Assembly: GCA_016194705.1 (NCBI GenBank)
Contig: JACQAZ010000022.1
Coordinates: forward strand, 1 to 64,000
Source of the DNA: Elusimicrobiota bacterium
Lineage (GTDB): Bacteria > Elusimicrobiota > Elusimicrobia > UBA1565 > UBA9628
DNA: 64,000 bases
Reading direction: 5' to 3'
The stretch's first letter is position 1, and each line of letters opens with the position of its first letter. The notes beneath the pieces were generated by a model. It did no database searches and was not told the origin of the DNA. It saw only the letters and a list, made by a program, of their open reading frames with translations. This document shows positions 35,407-44,654 of this stretch, piece by piece. A program made the position numbers and the translations under genes.

Positions 35407-36474
35407 ATGACGGAACTGCCGGGACGGCCGCTGGGCGGCATCGGAATCCCTTTCAAGGGCTTCTCTCGGCTGCGCGTCCTTGATTTTAGCAAATTGCTTC
35501 CCGGGCCCTACGCGAGCCAGGTCCTGCGCGACATGGGCATGAAGGTCACGCGCGTCGAGCTGCCCTATTTCGGCGATCTCTCGCGCGAGTTCCCCCCCAA
35601 GATCGACGGCGTCGGCGCGACCTACTGGATGGTCAATCAAGGAAAGACCGTGCTGAGCTTCGACTTCCGCAAGCCGGAGGGCCGCAAGCGATTGGAGAAG
35701 CTCATCAGGTCCGCCGACGTGCTGCTCGAGGGTTTCCGCCCCGGCCTCATGGAGCGCATCGGCCTGGGCTGGGACGCCGTGCGCAAGCTCAACGCGCGCC
35801 TGGTCTACTGCTCGCTGGTCGGCTACCCGCCCGATGGCCCCTGGGCGCGCAAGGCGGGTCACGACCTCAATTTCCAGGCCGTCGCGGGGCTGCTCGGCCT
35901 GGGCGACTGCGAGCAGGCGGTCCGCTTCGGCCCGGCCCAGATCGCCGACCTCTCGGGCAGCATCGCCGCCGTCGCCGGCATACTCGCGGCCCTGGTCGAG
36001 CGCCAGAGCACCCGAAAGGGTCGCCTCGTGCGCGTCGCGATGGCCGAGGCGATCCATTCGTGGCTCGCGATCCCGCTCGGGCATCTCGCGGCCGGCGAGG
36101 ACCCCAGCCTCAAGCCCCAATGGTGGAACGGCGGCCATCCCTTCTACCGCCTCTACGACGCCGCCGACGGCGGGAAGGTGGCCGTCGCGGCGGTCGAGAA
36201 AGGCTTCGCCCTCGGCCTGCTCGACGCGCTGGGGCTCTCCGAGCTCAAGGAGCTGGCCGACGAGCCGATGGCCCACGCGCCGAAGCTCTCATACGCGATG
36301 GCGCGCGTGTTCGCGACTGGGACGCGAGACGAGTGGGAGGCGCGGCTCGAGGGAAAGGACGTCTGCGTGACGGGGGTCTACAGCCTCAAGGAAGCGGCGG
36401 AGGCTTTGGCCCGAATCCGCAGACCCGTCCCCGCATCAGTCCCGCGCCGTACGCGGCCAAGAAGCCGCTCATAG
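35407..36474 (+). CDS. Family III CoA-transferase / alpha-methylacyl-CoA racemase-like protein
   Basis: The 355-residue CaiB/BaiF-family protein has VLDFSKLLPGPYASQVLRDMG, DFRKPEGRKRLEKL and the racemase-like GHDLNFQAVAGLLG, followed by IADLSGS with the probable catalytic Asp. Family members move CoA between carboxylates or racemise 2-methylacyl-CoAs; this one sits closer to racemases by eye. It is divergent from rocD, and its last 89 bases overlap the convergent membrane-protein gene. The C-terminal tail is unusually Arg/Pro-rich. Confidence 0.8.
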   Translation: MTELPGRPLGGIGIPFKGFSRLRVLDFSKLLPGPYASQVLRDMGMKVTRVELPYFGDLSREFPPKIDGVGATYWMVNQGKTVLSFDFRKPEGRKRLEKLIRSADVLLEGFRPGLMERIGLGWDAVRKLNARLVYCSLVGYPPDGPWARKAGHDLNFQAVAGLLGLGDCEQAVRFGPAQIADLSGSIAAVAGILAALVERQSTRKGRLVRVAMAEAIHSWLAIPLGHLAAGEDPSLKPQWWNGGHPFYRLYDAADGGKVAVAAVEKGFALGLLDALGLSELKELADEPMAHAPKLSYAMARVFATGTRDEWEARLEGKDVCVTGVYSLKEAAEALARIRRPVPASVPRRTRPRSRS

Positions 36475-36814
36475 AGAGCGACCACCAGGGGTTGGCGCGC
36501 CCGCTCACCAGCAGAAGCGCGACGCCGGTCATGATCACGATGAAGGCGGTCAGGCCCACCAGGAAATCCGCGAGGACCTCGTAGTAGAAGATGCCGGTTT
36601 GCTTGAAGCTCAGGCCCAGATAGACGAGGCTGCCGAGCACCAGGAACAGGAAGTGGGCGAAGTAGAACTGCTTCCAAATCTCCGCGGGGATCAGCACGCG
36701 CAAGCGGCCCAGGGAGTAGAGCGCGGCATAGACCATCATGCAGGCATGGATGAGCCCGCCGAGAAGGTAGATCAGACCCACGCCCCGGCGCAGGCGCAGA
36801 AGGTCTTTGCCCAT
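36386..36814 (-). CDS. Four-helix membrane protein of unknown function
   Basis: The 142-residue product from ATG 36814 has about four hydrophobic helices (GVGLIYLLGGLIHACMMVYA, FAHFLFLVLGSLVYLGLSF, FLVGLTAFIVIMTGVALLLV, LSMSGFLAAYGAGLM). No conserved catalytic residues are visible. It is divergent from the chitosanase-like gene with a short shared promoter region. The final 89 bases overlap the CoA-transferase gene. Confidence 0.6.
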   Translation of the reverse strand: MGKDLLRLRRGVGLIYLLGGLIHACMMVYAALYSLGRLRVLIPAEIWKQFYFAHFLFLVLGSLVYLGLSFKQTGIFYYEVLADFLVGLTAFIVIMTGVALLLVSGRANPWWSLSMSGFLAAYGAGLMRGRVCGFGPKPPPLP

Positions 36815-36837
36815 GAGCCCTGATGATAGCAATTTGT

Positions 36838-36865
36838 TGCATTGCGGCCCGGGATAGGCCATAAT
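36838..36865 (+). promoter_or_regulatory. Promoter of the GH75-like gene
   Basis: TTGCAT (36838-36843), 16-base spacer, CATAAT (36860-36865), then six bases to the ATG at 36872. Leaderless arrangement. Confidence 0.5.
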
Positions 36866-36871
36866 CGGGAC

Positions 36872-37510
36872 ATGTGGCCTCTGGTCATGGCCGCGGCCTC
36901 GCTGGCCGCCGCGCCGCTAGACTGCCGGCTCGCGCGCTCCGGGGCGCGCGACATGCCGGCGGCCGAGGATCTCTATCGGCGCGACGATGGGATGCGTCTC
37001 GAGGTCTCCATCCGCCTGCTCCCGGCGGTCCAAGTGAAGGATGATCATTCCGCGCGGCCGCTGCTGTTCGTCAGCAAGATGACCATCGACGCCGACGGAG
37101 CCGGAGACGCCTGGGAGCAGGATCCCGCCGGCCAGCCCGAGACGACCTTGCGCGACGAGGACGAGGAATCTCTCGATCCCACGCAGGTCCCGTACTTCGT
37201 CCTGCCCGTGGGATTTCGCCAGGCGCATCCCGAGGTCCGACTCGGCGATCTGGCCGCCGTGACCTTCCATGGGGTGCTGGCCTACGCCATCTTCGGAGAC
37301 GAAGGCCCGGAGGGGAAGATCGGGGAGGGTTCGATTGCGCTGGCGGAGGATCTGGGCATCGATGCGGACCCGATGGAGGGCGGGGTCGCCGACGGCGTGA
37401 CCTTCATCGTCTTCCCCGGTTCGGGAGACGGCGAGCCTCTGCCGCCCGATGAGATCGCGCGCCGCGGCGAGGCTTTGCTGGCCCAGGCCGGGCTCGAAGA
37501 CTGCTTCTAG
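36872..37510 (+). CDS. Glycoside hydrolase family 75 (chitosanase)-like secreted protein
   Basis: The 212-residue protein has a short N-terminal hydrophobic stretch (MWPLVMAAASLAAAP) and the GH75 layout: KMTIDADGAGDAW, VPYFVLPVGF, LGDLAAVTFHGVLAYAIFGDEGP and KIGEGSIALAEDLG. In GH75 chitosanases the catalytic acids are an Asp and a Glu in the DG and IGE segments, and both are present here. The substrate could be another amino-sugar polymer. It is single-gene, convergent with the beta-alanine aminotransferase operon (4-base tail overlap). Confidence 0.72.
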   Translation: MWPLVMAAASLAAAPLDCRLARSGARDMPAAEDLYRRDDGMRLEVSIRLLPAVQVKDDHSARPLLFVSKMTIDADGAGDAWEQDPAGQPETTLRDEDEESLDPTQVPYFVLPVGFRQAHPEVRLGDLAAVTFHGVLAYAIFGDEGPEGKIGEGSIALAEDLGIDADPMEGGVADGVTFIVFPGSGDGEPLPPDEIARRGEALLAQAGLEDCF

Positions 37511-38823
37511 ACCTTCCCCAGAGAGTCTTCGATCGCGTCGGCCGCGAAATCGGCGTCCTTCCTCGTGATGCAGAGCGGCGGCTTGATGCGCAGGATGTTG
37601 CCGGAGAGGCCGCCCTTGCCGATCAACAGGCCGCGCTCCTTGGTCAGGTCCAACAGCTTGACCGCGATGTCCGAGGCCGGCTCCTGGCTCTTCTTGTCCT
37701 TGACGAGCTCCACTCCGATCATGAGGCCCGCTCCGCGGACCTCTCCCACGAACGGGTTTTTGTCGCCTATCTTCTTGAGCTTGCCGATCAGATGCGCGCC
37801 GACCTCATGGGCGTTCTTGGCCAGCTCTTCTTTCTCGAGGACGTCGAGCACCGCGCCGACCGCGGCCATCTGCACCGGCGAGCCCCCGAAGGTGTTGTAG
37901 TGGAGCTTGCCCTTCATCGCCTCGGCGATCTCGCGCGTCGTGACGACGCAGCCGACCGGATAGCCGTTGCCCAGCCCCTTGGCCATCGTCACGATGTCGG
38001 GCTTGACCCCCCACTTCTGGATGCCGAGGAACTCGTGGCCCGTACGGTAGACGCCGGTCTGCACCTCGTCGGAGATGAAGAGGCCGCCGGCTTTCTTGAC
38101 GAGCTCATAGGCTCCGGGGAAGTACTCGGGCTCCGGCGTGACGACGCCGCCGACGCCGTTGATCGGCTCGGCGAAGAAGGCGGCGATGCGGCCCGAGGTC
38201 GAGGTCCGGACGGTCTGGGCGAGATCGTCGAGGCACTCCTTGTAGCCGTAGCCGCGGTAGGTGTAGTTGGACTTGGCAAACGAGACGCTCTGGCCGTACG
38301 GCGTCGAATGCCGCCAATTGGACTGGCCCGTGAGCGCCATCGCCATCAAGGTGCGGCCGTGATAGGAGTGCTGGAGCGCGACGAACTCGTGCGAGCCCGT
38401 GTAGTTCTTGGCGATCAGTGCTGCGAGCTCGTTGGCCTCGGAGCCGGAGTTCGTGAAGAAGCACATCTCGAGCTGGGGGTTGGCCATCTTGAGCATCGTG
38501 ACCAAGCGCTGGGCGAGCAGCCCGAGGCTCGGATGGAGGTAGAGCGCCGTCGTGTGGAAGTACTCGTCCATCTGCTCCTTGATTTTTTTCAGCCAATGCG
38601 GGTGGCTGTGGCCGATCGAGACCGTCGCGACGCCCGCGAAGCCGTCGAGGTACTTCTTTCCCTTCTCGTCGTAGAGGAACTGCCCGCGGCCGCGCACGAT
38701 CTGCAGCGGCTTTGAGTACATCGGGCCCGGCAGGGGAAGGACGTGCTTCTCGCGCAGGGCCGCGACGGCCTCGGTCGACTGCGCCTGCGACGATTCCCGC
38801 TCAAGAAGCGCTGACTTTCTCAT
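37507..38823 (-). CDS. AGXT2-like beta-alanine (or alanine-glyoxylate) aminotransferase
   Basis: The 438-residue class III aminotransferase shows AGVATVSIGHSHP, FFTNSGSEANELA, SYHGRTLMAMALTG, ISDEVQTGVYRTG and the PLP Lys in TMAKGLGNGYPVG. It resembles the AGXT2/PYD4 group, which transaminates beta-alanine with pyruvate or glyoxylate in pyrimidine breakdown. Beta-alanine is the product of the neighbouring pyrimidine pathway, so malonic semialdehyde is the likely product. The start overlaps the upstream membrane-protein gene by 23 bases, and both follow an aldehyde dehydrogenase in one operon. Confidence 0.82.
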   Translation of the reverse strand: MRKSALLERESSQAQSTEAVAALREKHVLPLPGPMYSKPLQIVRGRGQFLYDEKGKKYLDGFAGVATVSIGHSHPHWLKKIKEQMDEYFHTTALYLHPSLGLLAQRLVTMLKMANPQLEMCFFTNSGSEANELAALIAKNYTGSHEFVALQHSYHGRTLMAMALTGQSNWRHSTPYGQSVSFAKSNYTYRGYGYKECLDDLAQTVRTSTSGRIAAFFAEPINGVGGVVTPEPEYFPGAYELVKKAGGLFISDEVQTGVYRTGHEFLGIQKWGVKPDIVTMAKGLGNGYPVGCVVTTREIAEAMKGKLHYNTFGGSPVQMAAVGAVLDVLEKEELAKNAHEVGAHLIGKLKKIGDKNPFVGEVRGAGLMIGVELVKDKKSQEPASDIAVKLLDLTKERGLLIGKGGLSGNILRIKPPLCITRKDADFAADAIEDSLGKV

Positions 38824-39454
38824 TTTGTCTCCTCGCTACGAACCAGATGCCAAGTCCCAGGCCCGCTCCGGTGAGCAGGCCGTCGAGCAGCTCGACTGGC
38901 GGCGCGACCAGCCGGTCCGGGGCCCAGTAAAAAGGCGCGTTCGGAAAGAGCTTCCAGATCCCGGCCTCGAGCAGATAGCCGGCGAAGGCTCCACCCGCTG
39001 CGCAGAGCGCGCCGAGCCATTTGCGGCGGCTCACGGCGGCGGCGCCGAGCGCCAGCAAAGTGCCCCAGGTGGCCGCGATGTAGATCCCGCCGACCGAATA
39101 GACCCAGGCGTAGGTCGGCGCGGAGCGCGGATCGGCGCCCCAGCGCGCCACGCGGGTCAGGATCGCCAGCGGGAAGGCCATTCCGACGAAAGGCCCCAAG
39201 AAGCCGAGCAGCCAGGCGTTGGCCCGGCGGGAAAGCCCCAGCGCGATCCCCAAGCAGAGCACGGCCGTGTAGAAGGCGATGTCGAAGAAGGGCGGACCGT
39301 AGGGTCCGCGGAGCCAGTCCTGCGCGCCGCCGAAGCGGTTGGCGAGCGTGACCAGGAAATGCGCCATGGCGGCTCCCCCGAGCCCGCCCGCGCCGCCGCC
39401 GGCCAACGCCGCCAGCACGGTCAACTCAGTAGAGGTTCGACTCTCGGCGCTCAC
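38801..39454 (-). CDS. Membrane protein of unknown function
   Basis: The 217-residue product (GTG start) has five to six hydrophobic segments, among them FFDIAFYTAVLCLGIALGL, AWLLGFLGPFVGMAFPLAIL and GGIYIAATWGTLLALGAAAV. Its start lies within the 3' end of the aldehyde dehydrogenase gene (29-base overlap) and its stop within the aminotransferase gene, so it is embedded in the operon. A transport or accessory role is only a guess. Confidence 0.6.
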   Translation of the reverse strand: MSAESRTSTELTVLAALAGGGAGGLGGAAMAHFLVTLANRFGGAQDWLRGPYGPPFFDIAFYTAVLCLGIALGLSRRANAWLLGFLGPFVGMAFPLAILTRVARWGADPRSAPTYAWVYSVGGIYIAATWGTLLALGAAAVSRRKWLGALCAAGGAFAGYLLEAGIWKLFPNAPFYWAPDRLVAPPVELLDGLLTGAGLGLGIWFVARRQNEKVSAS

Positions 39455-40952
39455 CGGTGTAGTCGAGGAAGACCGTCTTGAGCTCCGTGAAGAAGTGCAG
39501 GCCCTCTTTCGACATCTCCCGGTCGCCCACGCCCGAGCCCTTGACGCCGCCGAAGGGCACCTGGGCCTCGCCGCCGATCGTCGGGCTGTTGACGTGGACC
39601 ATGCCGGCTTCGATGCGGTCGACGAAGTTCATGACGTTGGTCAGGTCCTGGCCGTAGAAGGCGCAGGTCAGACCGAACTCGCAGTCGTTGGCGAGCTCGA
39701 TCATCTCGTCGAAGGTCTTGACCCGGGTCACGGCCAGCACGGGCCCGAAGACCTCTTCTTTGAAGAGGCGCGAGGAAGGCTTGACGTTGTCGAAGATGGT
39801 GGGCTCGACGAAATAGCCGTGCGCCAGCTCTCCGTCGGTCAGGCGCTTGCCGCCCAGCACGAGCTTGGCGCCCTCCTTCTTGGCGATCTCGATGTAGTCG
39901 AGGTCGGTTTGCAGCTGGCCGTCATCAACGGCGGGGCCCATGCCGGTGGCGGGGTCCAGCCCATTTCCGACCTTGATCTTCTTGGTCTCGTCGACCACCA
40001 TCTTCAAGAATTTGTCGGCGATCTTCTCGTGCAGGATCAGGCGCGAGGTCGCGGTGCAGCGCTGGCCCGTCGAGCCGAAGGCCCCTTTCATGATGCCGCC
40101 CAAGGCGAGGCTCAAGTCCGCGTCCTCCCAGACCACTCCCGGGTTCTTGCCGCCCATCTCGCAGGTCGCCTTGACGCCTCGCGTGCCGCAGATCGTGTGG
40201 ACGCGCTTGCCGACCGAGTTGGAGCCCGTAAACGAGACCGCGCGGATGGCCGGATGCTCGACGAGGGTATCGCCGATCAAGGAGCCCGCGCCGAGGATCA
40301 AGTTGAGAACGCCGGGCGGCAGACCCGCCTCCGCGAATATCTCGACGATCTTGACCGCCATCGCGGGAACCAGGCTCGCCGGCTTGAAGACGACCGCGTT
40401 GCCCGCGACGAGCGCGGGAGAGAGCTTCCAGACCGGGATCGCGAACGGGAAATTCCACGGCGTGATGACCGAGACCACCCCCAGAGGTTGTCGGACCGTG
40501 TAAAGGAGGTTCTTCGAGAGCTCGGAGGGCATCGAGACGCCCCCGAGGCGCATCCCTTCGCCGGCGAACCATTCCATCAAGGTGATGCCCTTATCCATCT
40601 CGCCCTTGGCCTCGGGAAGGATCTTGCCCTGCTCGCGCGTCATCAGCGTGGCCAGTTCGTCGCGGCGTTCGCGGCAGATCTGCGCGGCCTTGGCAAGGAT
40701 TCGGCCGCGGGCCGGGGCGGTCGTGGCGCGCCACCCAGGGAAGGCTTTTTTTGCGGCTTCGATGGCGGCCAAGGCCTGGGCCTTGTCGGCGGACTTGAAT
40801 TTCGCGAGCACCTCGCGCGTGTCGGCGGGGTTGGTCGAGACGACGACGCGCTCGGCCGCGCCCTCGACCCACTTGCCGCCGATGTATTGCTTCAAGTTGG
40901 CGGGGGTGGCGGGGGTCTTCTTCTGGGAAGCGGTCTTGGTCAAGGTGGCCAT
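39426..40952 (-). CDS. Semialdehyde dehydrogenase (aldehyde dehydrogenase family)
   Basis: The 508-residue enzyme has TPWNFPFAIP, FTGSNSVGKRV, the base Glu in CEMGGKNP, the nucleophile Cys in STGQRCTATSR and a C-terminal PFGGVKGSGVGDREMSKEG. It resembles 2-oxoglutarate-semialdehyde dehydrogenases. It keeps the catalytic Glu that CoA-acylating methylmalonate-semialdehyde dehydrogenase (MmsA) lacks, so it should give a free acid. Next to a beta-alanine aminotransferase it probably oxidises malonic semialdehyde or a related semialdehyde. An AGGAGA site precedes the ATG. Confidence 0.8.
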   Translation of the reverse strand: MATLTKTASQKKTPATPANLKQYIGGKWVEGAAERVVVSTNPADTREVLAKFKSADKAQALAAIEAAKKAFPGWRATTAPARGRILAKAAQICRERRDELATLMTREQGKILPEAKGEMDKGITLMEWFAGEGMRLGGVSMPSELSKNLLYTVRQPLGVVSVITPWNFPFAIPVWKLSPALVAGNAVVFKPASLVPAMAVKIVEIFAEAGLPPGVLNLILGAGSLIGDTLVEHPAIRAVSFTGSNSVGKRVHTICGTRGVKATCEMGGKNPGVVWEDADLSLALGGIMKGAFGSTGQRCTATSRLILHEKIADKFLKMVVDETKKIKVGNGLDPATGMGPAVDDGQLQTDLDYIEIAKKEGAKLVLGGKRLTDGELAHGYFVEPTIFDNVKPSSRLFKEEVFGPVLAVTRVKTFDEMIELANDCEFGLTCAFYGQDLTNVMNFVDRIEAGMVHVNSPTIGGEAQVPFGGVKGSGVGDREMSKEGLHFFTELKTVFLDYTGERRESNLY

Positions 40953-40987
40953 TAGGGGATCTCCTGGGGCTTTGAGAGCGAAGCCTG

Positions 40988-40996
40988 ATTATATCA
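40988..40996 (-). promoter_or_regulatory. Extended -10 promoter of the dehydrogenase operon
   Basis: On the minus strand TGATATAAT (40996-40988) is an extended -10 element, about 35 bases before the ATG, with a conventional AGGAGA ribosome site between them. Confidence 0.5.
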
Positions 40997-41085
40997 AATT
41001 GGGCATTTCTCGACGAGCTATCGGACCGCGAGCCGCTTTGGATCTTGGCTCGCCTTGAAGTCCCGCCGCGCGTCTCATCGGTTTC

Positions 41086-42483
41086 TTAGTTGAAATTGCG
41101 CGGCGGGCGGCGCAGGAACTGGCCTTGGCTCTTGGAGCCGACGAACTTGTCGCCGTCGACCATGTGCTTTCCGCGGATGAAGACGTGGCTGATCGAGCCG
41201 TCGACGGTCTTGCCCTCGTAGGGGTTGTAGTCCGCGGCCGTGTGGTGCGTCTTGACCGAGATGGTGTGCTTCTTCTTGGGGTTGATCAGAACGATATCCG
41301 CGTCGGCCCCCGGGGAAAGATGTCCCTTCCGGGGGTACAATCCGAACAGCTTGGCAGGCGTCGTCGAGGTGATCTCGACGAAGCGGTTGGCCGTGATCTT
41401 GCCCTTGGAGACGGCGTCCCACAGGAGCAGCAGGCGGGTCTCGACGCCCGGCGCGCCGTTGGGAATCTTGGCGAAGCTGTCCTTGCCAAGCTCCTTGCCG
41501 ATCTTCTTGCCGGAAGCCTTCATGCAGAACGAGCAGTGGTCGGTCGAGACGACCTGCAGGTCGTTGCGAACCAGGCCCTTCCAGAGCCGCTCCTCGTTGC
41601 CCTTGGGCCGCAACGGCGGCGACATGACGAATTTGGCGCCTTCGAAGCCGGGCCGCTCGTAATCGTCGTAGGAAAGGTAGAGGTATTGCGGGCAGGTCTC
41701 CGCGAAGACGGGCGCGCCGCGCTCGCGTGCGCGGCGGACTTCGTCCATGGCGTCGCCGGCGGAAAGATGCACGAAGTAAATCGGCACGCCCGCCATCTCG
41801 GCCAGGGCGATCGCGCGCCGCGTGGCCTCGGCCTCGGCCGACATCGGCCGGGTCAGGGCGTGATATTTCGGCTCGATCTGGCCCGCGGCGAGCGCCTTCT
41901 GCACGAGCACGTCGATGACGCCGCCGTTCTCGGCGTGCATGCAGATCATGCCGCCGTTTTCCTTGGTGCGCGAGAGTGCGCGGAAGATCGTCGCGTCGTC
42001 CGACATGAAGATGCCGGGATAGGCCATGAAGAGCTTGAACGAGGAGACTCCCTCCTTGATCATGTCGTCCATCTCCTTGACGCGCTTCTCGGGCAGATCG
42101 ACGATGATCATGTGGAAGGCGTAGTCGACCAGCGAGTTGCCCTCGGCTTTCTTGTGCCAGGTGTCGAGAGCCTCTCTGAGAGATTCCCCCCGCTTCTGGA
42201 TCGCGAAATCGACGACCGAGGTCGTGCCGCCGAAGACCGCGCCCGCCGAGCCGGTCGCGAAATCGTCGGCCGTCGTGGCGCCCATGAAGGGCATGTCGAA
42301 GTGGGTGTGGACGTCGATGCCGCCCGGGACCGCGATGAGGCCGCGGGCCTCTATCACTTTCGCTCCGCCGGCGTCGATTTGACCGACGGCCGCGATCTTG
42401 CCCTTGCTGATCGCGATGTCGGCGACGAAGGAGTCCGCCGCCGTGACGAGGTTGGCGCCCTTGATGACGAGATCGTAAGCCAT
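41086..42483 (-). CDS. hydA: Dihydropyrimidinase
   Basis: The 465-residue amidohydrolase opens the ring of dihydrouracil or dihydrothymine. Metal ligands are visible: His59 and His61 in DVHTHFD, the carboxylated Lys150 in SSFKLFMAY, His in MHAENGG and FVHLSAG, and Asp in STDHCSF. The order and spacing match D-hydantoinase/dihydropyrimidinase. It lies one base from the NCS1 permease gene in the same operon, linking uptake and ring opening. Confidence 0.93.
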   Translation of the reverse strand: MAYDLVIKGANLVTAADSFVADIAISKGKIAAVGQIDAGGAKVIEARGLIAVPGGIDVHTHFDMPFMGATTADDFATGSAGAVFGGTTSVVDFAIQKRGESLREALDTWHKKAEGNSLVDYAFHMIIVDLPEKRVKEMDDMIKEGVSSFKLFMAYPGIFMSDDATIFRALSRTKENGGMICMHAENGGVIDVLVQKALAAGQIEPKYHALTRPMSAEAEATRRAIALAEMAGVPIYFVHLSAGDAMDEVRRARERGAPVFAETCPQYLYLSYDDYERPGFEGAKFVMSPPLRPKGNEERLWKGLVRNDLQVVSTDHCSFCMKASGKKIGKELGKDSFAKIPNGAPGVETRLLLLWDAVSKGKITANRFVEITSTTPAKLFGLYPRKGHLSPGADADIVLINPKKKHTISVKTHHTAADYNPYEGKTVDGSISHVFIRGKHMVDGDKFVGSKSQGQFLRRPPRNFN

Positions 42484-42484
42484 T

Positions 42485-43969
42485 TTATTTCTCCTTGTAC
42501 GCGGACATCAGCAGCCAATAGAGGGCAAACGAGATGCCGAAGCTGATGAACCAGGCGTAGCTGTAGATCGTGGTCCAGAAAGGCGCGACCTGGGCCGCGC
42601 CGATCGTGCCGAGGAAGCCGGGGATGAGCGGAACGATGCCGAGTATCAGGGCGATTAACGCGCGAGCGTTAAAGCCGTTGCCGTACCAGTAGCGGCCCTT
42701 GTGCTCATAGAGCTCGGCGATGTTCAGCTCGCAATGGCGCAGGATGAAGTAGTCGCAGATCAGCACGCCGCCGATCGAGCCCAGCAAGGACGAGTAGGCC
42801 ACGAGCCACTTGAATATGTAGCCCGAAGGATCGGCCAAGAGCTTCCACGGCTGCATCAAGATGCCGATGACGCCCGTGATGTAGCCGCCCATGCGGAAGT
42901 CGATCTTCTTGGGCCAGAGGTGCGCGATGTCGTTGGCGGGGCTCACGACGTTCGCCGCGATATTGGTCGCGAGCGTGGCGATGCAGAGGCTGACCATCGC
43001 GAAGGCCAGCAATATCGGGTTCGAGAACTTTGTGAGAAGCTCGACGGGATCCCAGATGCTTTTCCCGTAGATCACGACGGTAGCCGAGGTGACCGCCACT
43101 CCGATGAACGAGAACAGGCCCATCGTCGTCGGCAGGCCCAAGGCTTGGCCGAGGATCTGGTCCTTCTGGGACTTGGCGTAGCGCGTGAAATCGGGGATGT
43201 TCAAGGACAGAGTCGCCCAGAACCCGATCATGCCGGTCAGCGCGGGAAAGAAGAAGGCCCAGAACTGCCCCGCCTTGGGCTGTCCCGGGTCGAAGGCCGA
43301 GGGAGCCGCGAGCATCGGGCCGAAGCCGTTGGCTTTGCCGTAAGCCCAGAACAGCAGGGCGAGACCGAGCGTGATCAGAAGGGGCGCCTTGATGTTGAGC
43401 AGGAACCGGATCGACTCGACGCCCTTGTAGATCACGAACATGTTGATGGCCCAGAAGAACATGAAGCAGGCGAACTGCGCGGCGCTGATCCCGGCGATGC
43501 TCGCGGGCATGGCCTTCAACGCCGGGAACCAGATCGCGAGCAAGGTAAAGATCGCCGAGCCGCCGATCCAGGATTGAATGCCGAACCAGCCGCAAGCGAC
43601 CATCGCGCGCAGAAGCGCGGGGACATTCGCGCCGAGTATGCCGAACGCCGGCCGGCAGTAGACGGGGAAGGGAATGCCGTACTTCGTTCCCGCGTGGGCG
43701 TTGAGGATCATCGGAATCAGAACGATGCAGTTGCCCAAGAAAATGGTCAACACCGCCTGCCACCAGTTCATCCCTTCCGCGATCAGCGAGGAGGCGAGCA
43801 TGTAGGTCGGCACGCAGGCGCACATGCTGATCCAGAGGACCATGATGTCCTTCTGGGCCCAGGTGCGCTCCTTTTTCCGGGTCGGCGCGATGTCGCCGTT
43901 CCAGTACGGGGAGTGCGAGAGGTCTCCCGTATGTTCCCGAATTTCCGAGTCGAGCAGGGCGTCGATCAT
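42485..43969 (-). CDS. NCS1-family nucleobase/hydantoin permease
   Basis: The 494-residue, roughly 12-helix transporter starts at an ATG overlapping the upstream stop (ATGA). The N-terminus NGDIAPTRKKERTW followed by the first helices, plus GMIGFWATLSLNIPDFTRYAKS, are NCS1 hallmarks (Mhp1/PucI-like). The family imports uracil, allantoin, cytosine or hydantoins with Na+ or H+. Adjacent to hydA, the likely substrate is uracil, thymine or a hydantoin. Confidence 0.88.
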   Translation of the reverse strand: MIDALLDSEIREHTGDLSHSPYWNGDIAPTRKKERTWAQKDIMVLWISMCACVPTYMLASSLIAEGMNWWQAVLTIFLGNCIVLIPMILNAHAGTKYGIPFPVYCRPAFGILGANVPALLRAMVACGWFGIQSWIGGSAIFTLLAIWFPALKAMPASIAGISAAQFACFMFFWAINMFVIYKGVESIRFLLNIKAPLLITLGLALLFWAYGKANGFGPMLAAPSAFDPGQPKAGQFWAFFFPALTGMIGFWATLSLNIPDFTRYAKSQKDQILGQALGLPTTMGLFSFIGVAVTSATVVIYGKSIWDPVELLTKFSNPILLAFAMVSLCIATLATNIAANVVSPANDIAHLWPKKIDFRMGGYITGVIGILMQPWKLLADPSGYIFKWLVAYSSLLGSIGGVLICDYFILRHCELNIAELYEHKGRYWYGNGFNARALIALILGIVPLIPGFLGTIGAAQVAPFWTTIYSYAWFISFGISFALYWLLMSAYKEK

Positions 43970-44619
43970 CGAGATTCCTTGAGCCTGTTGGCGACCGTTT
44001 CGCCGAACAGCGACGCGGACATCGGATCGCGCCCGGTAATCAAGTCGCCGTCGACGACGACGTAAGGCTTGTCCTTCTGTCCGGGATCGTAATTGACTCG
44101 CCCCATCTTGCGCAGCAGGCCTTCGACGCGGTAATAGCCGGTGACGTGGCGGCCCGCGGCGACCGGCTCGCCGTCGCCGTTGAAGTTGTTCACGACACCG
44201 AGGAGCCCCGTGGAACTGCACAAGAGCGCCGTGAGTTTCTTTTCCTTGAAGGATTCCGTCACGATCCGGTGGACGTCGTCGTTCGGAAAAAGATCCTCCC
44301 AGGCGCCGTTGCCGCCGGCGGCGGTGATCGCGTCGTAGTCGGCGGCCTTGACCTTGTCGAAGGTGACATCGGGCTTGACCGGCTTGTACTTGTCCCAATT
44401 GCGCCGGTCGGGACGGACGGGATCCGAATACTTCGCCGCGACGGTGACCTGGAAACCCGCCTTGTCGTAGGCGGCGCGCGGCTCGTAGTATTCCGGCGCC
44501 CAAAAACCTTCGGAGATCATCATGAGGACTTTCTTGGGCCCGGCCGCGCCCGCCAAGCCGGGCAGGCTCAGGAGCAGGAGGCCGATTGCGAGAACTTTTC
44601 TCGAATACAGGGGGAACAA
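43966..44619 (-). CDS. Secreted DJ-1/PfpI-family protein
   Basis: A TTG start at 44619 gives 217 residues with a signal peptide (RKVLAIGLLLLSLPGLAGAAG); no ATG precedes it in a suitable place. The DJ-1/PfpI fold shows MMISEGFW (conserved Glu), ITAAGGNGAWEDLF and the nucleophile-elbow Cys in ALLCSSTG, where Ser replaces the His usual in PfpI peptidases. Homologues include glyoxalases and chaperones. It heads the permease-hydA operon and faces the tRNA at 44655. Function uncertain. Confidence 0.7.
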   Translation of the reverse strand: MFPLYSRKVLAIGLLLLSLPGLAGAAGPKKVLMMISEGFWAPEYYEPRAAYDKAGFQVTVAAKYSDPVRPDRRNWDKYKPVKPDVTFDKVKAADYDAITAAGGNGAWEDLFPNDDVHRIVTESFKEKKLTALLCSSTGLLGVVNNFNGDGEPVAAGRHVTGYYRVEGLLRKMGRVNYDPGQKDKPYVVVDGDLITGRDPMSASLFGETVANRLKESR

Positions 44620-44654
44620 TTTGGGGGTCTCAATCGTATATATATCAAGAGGTT

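Noticed and set aside
39426-40952. MmsA (CoA-acylating methylmalonate-semialdehyde dehydrogenase)
   Set aside because: The pathway would suggest it, but the protein keeps the general-base Glu (CEMGGKNP) that MmsA lacks.
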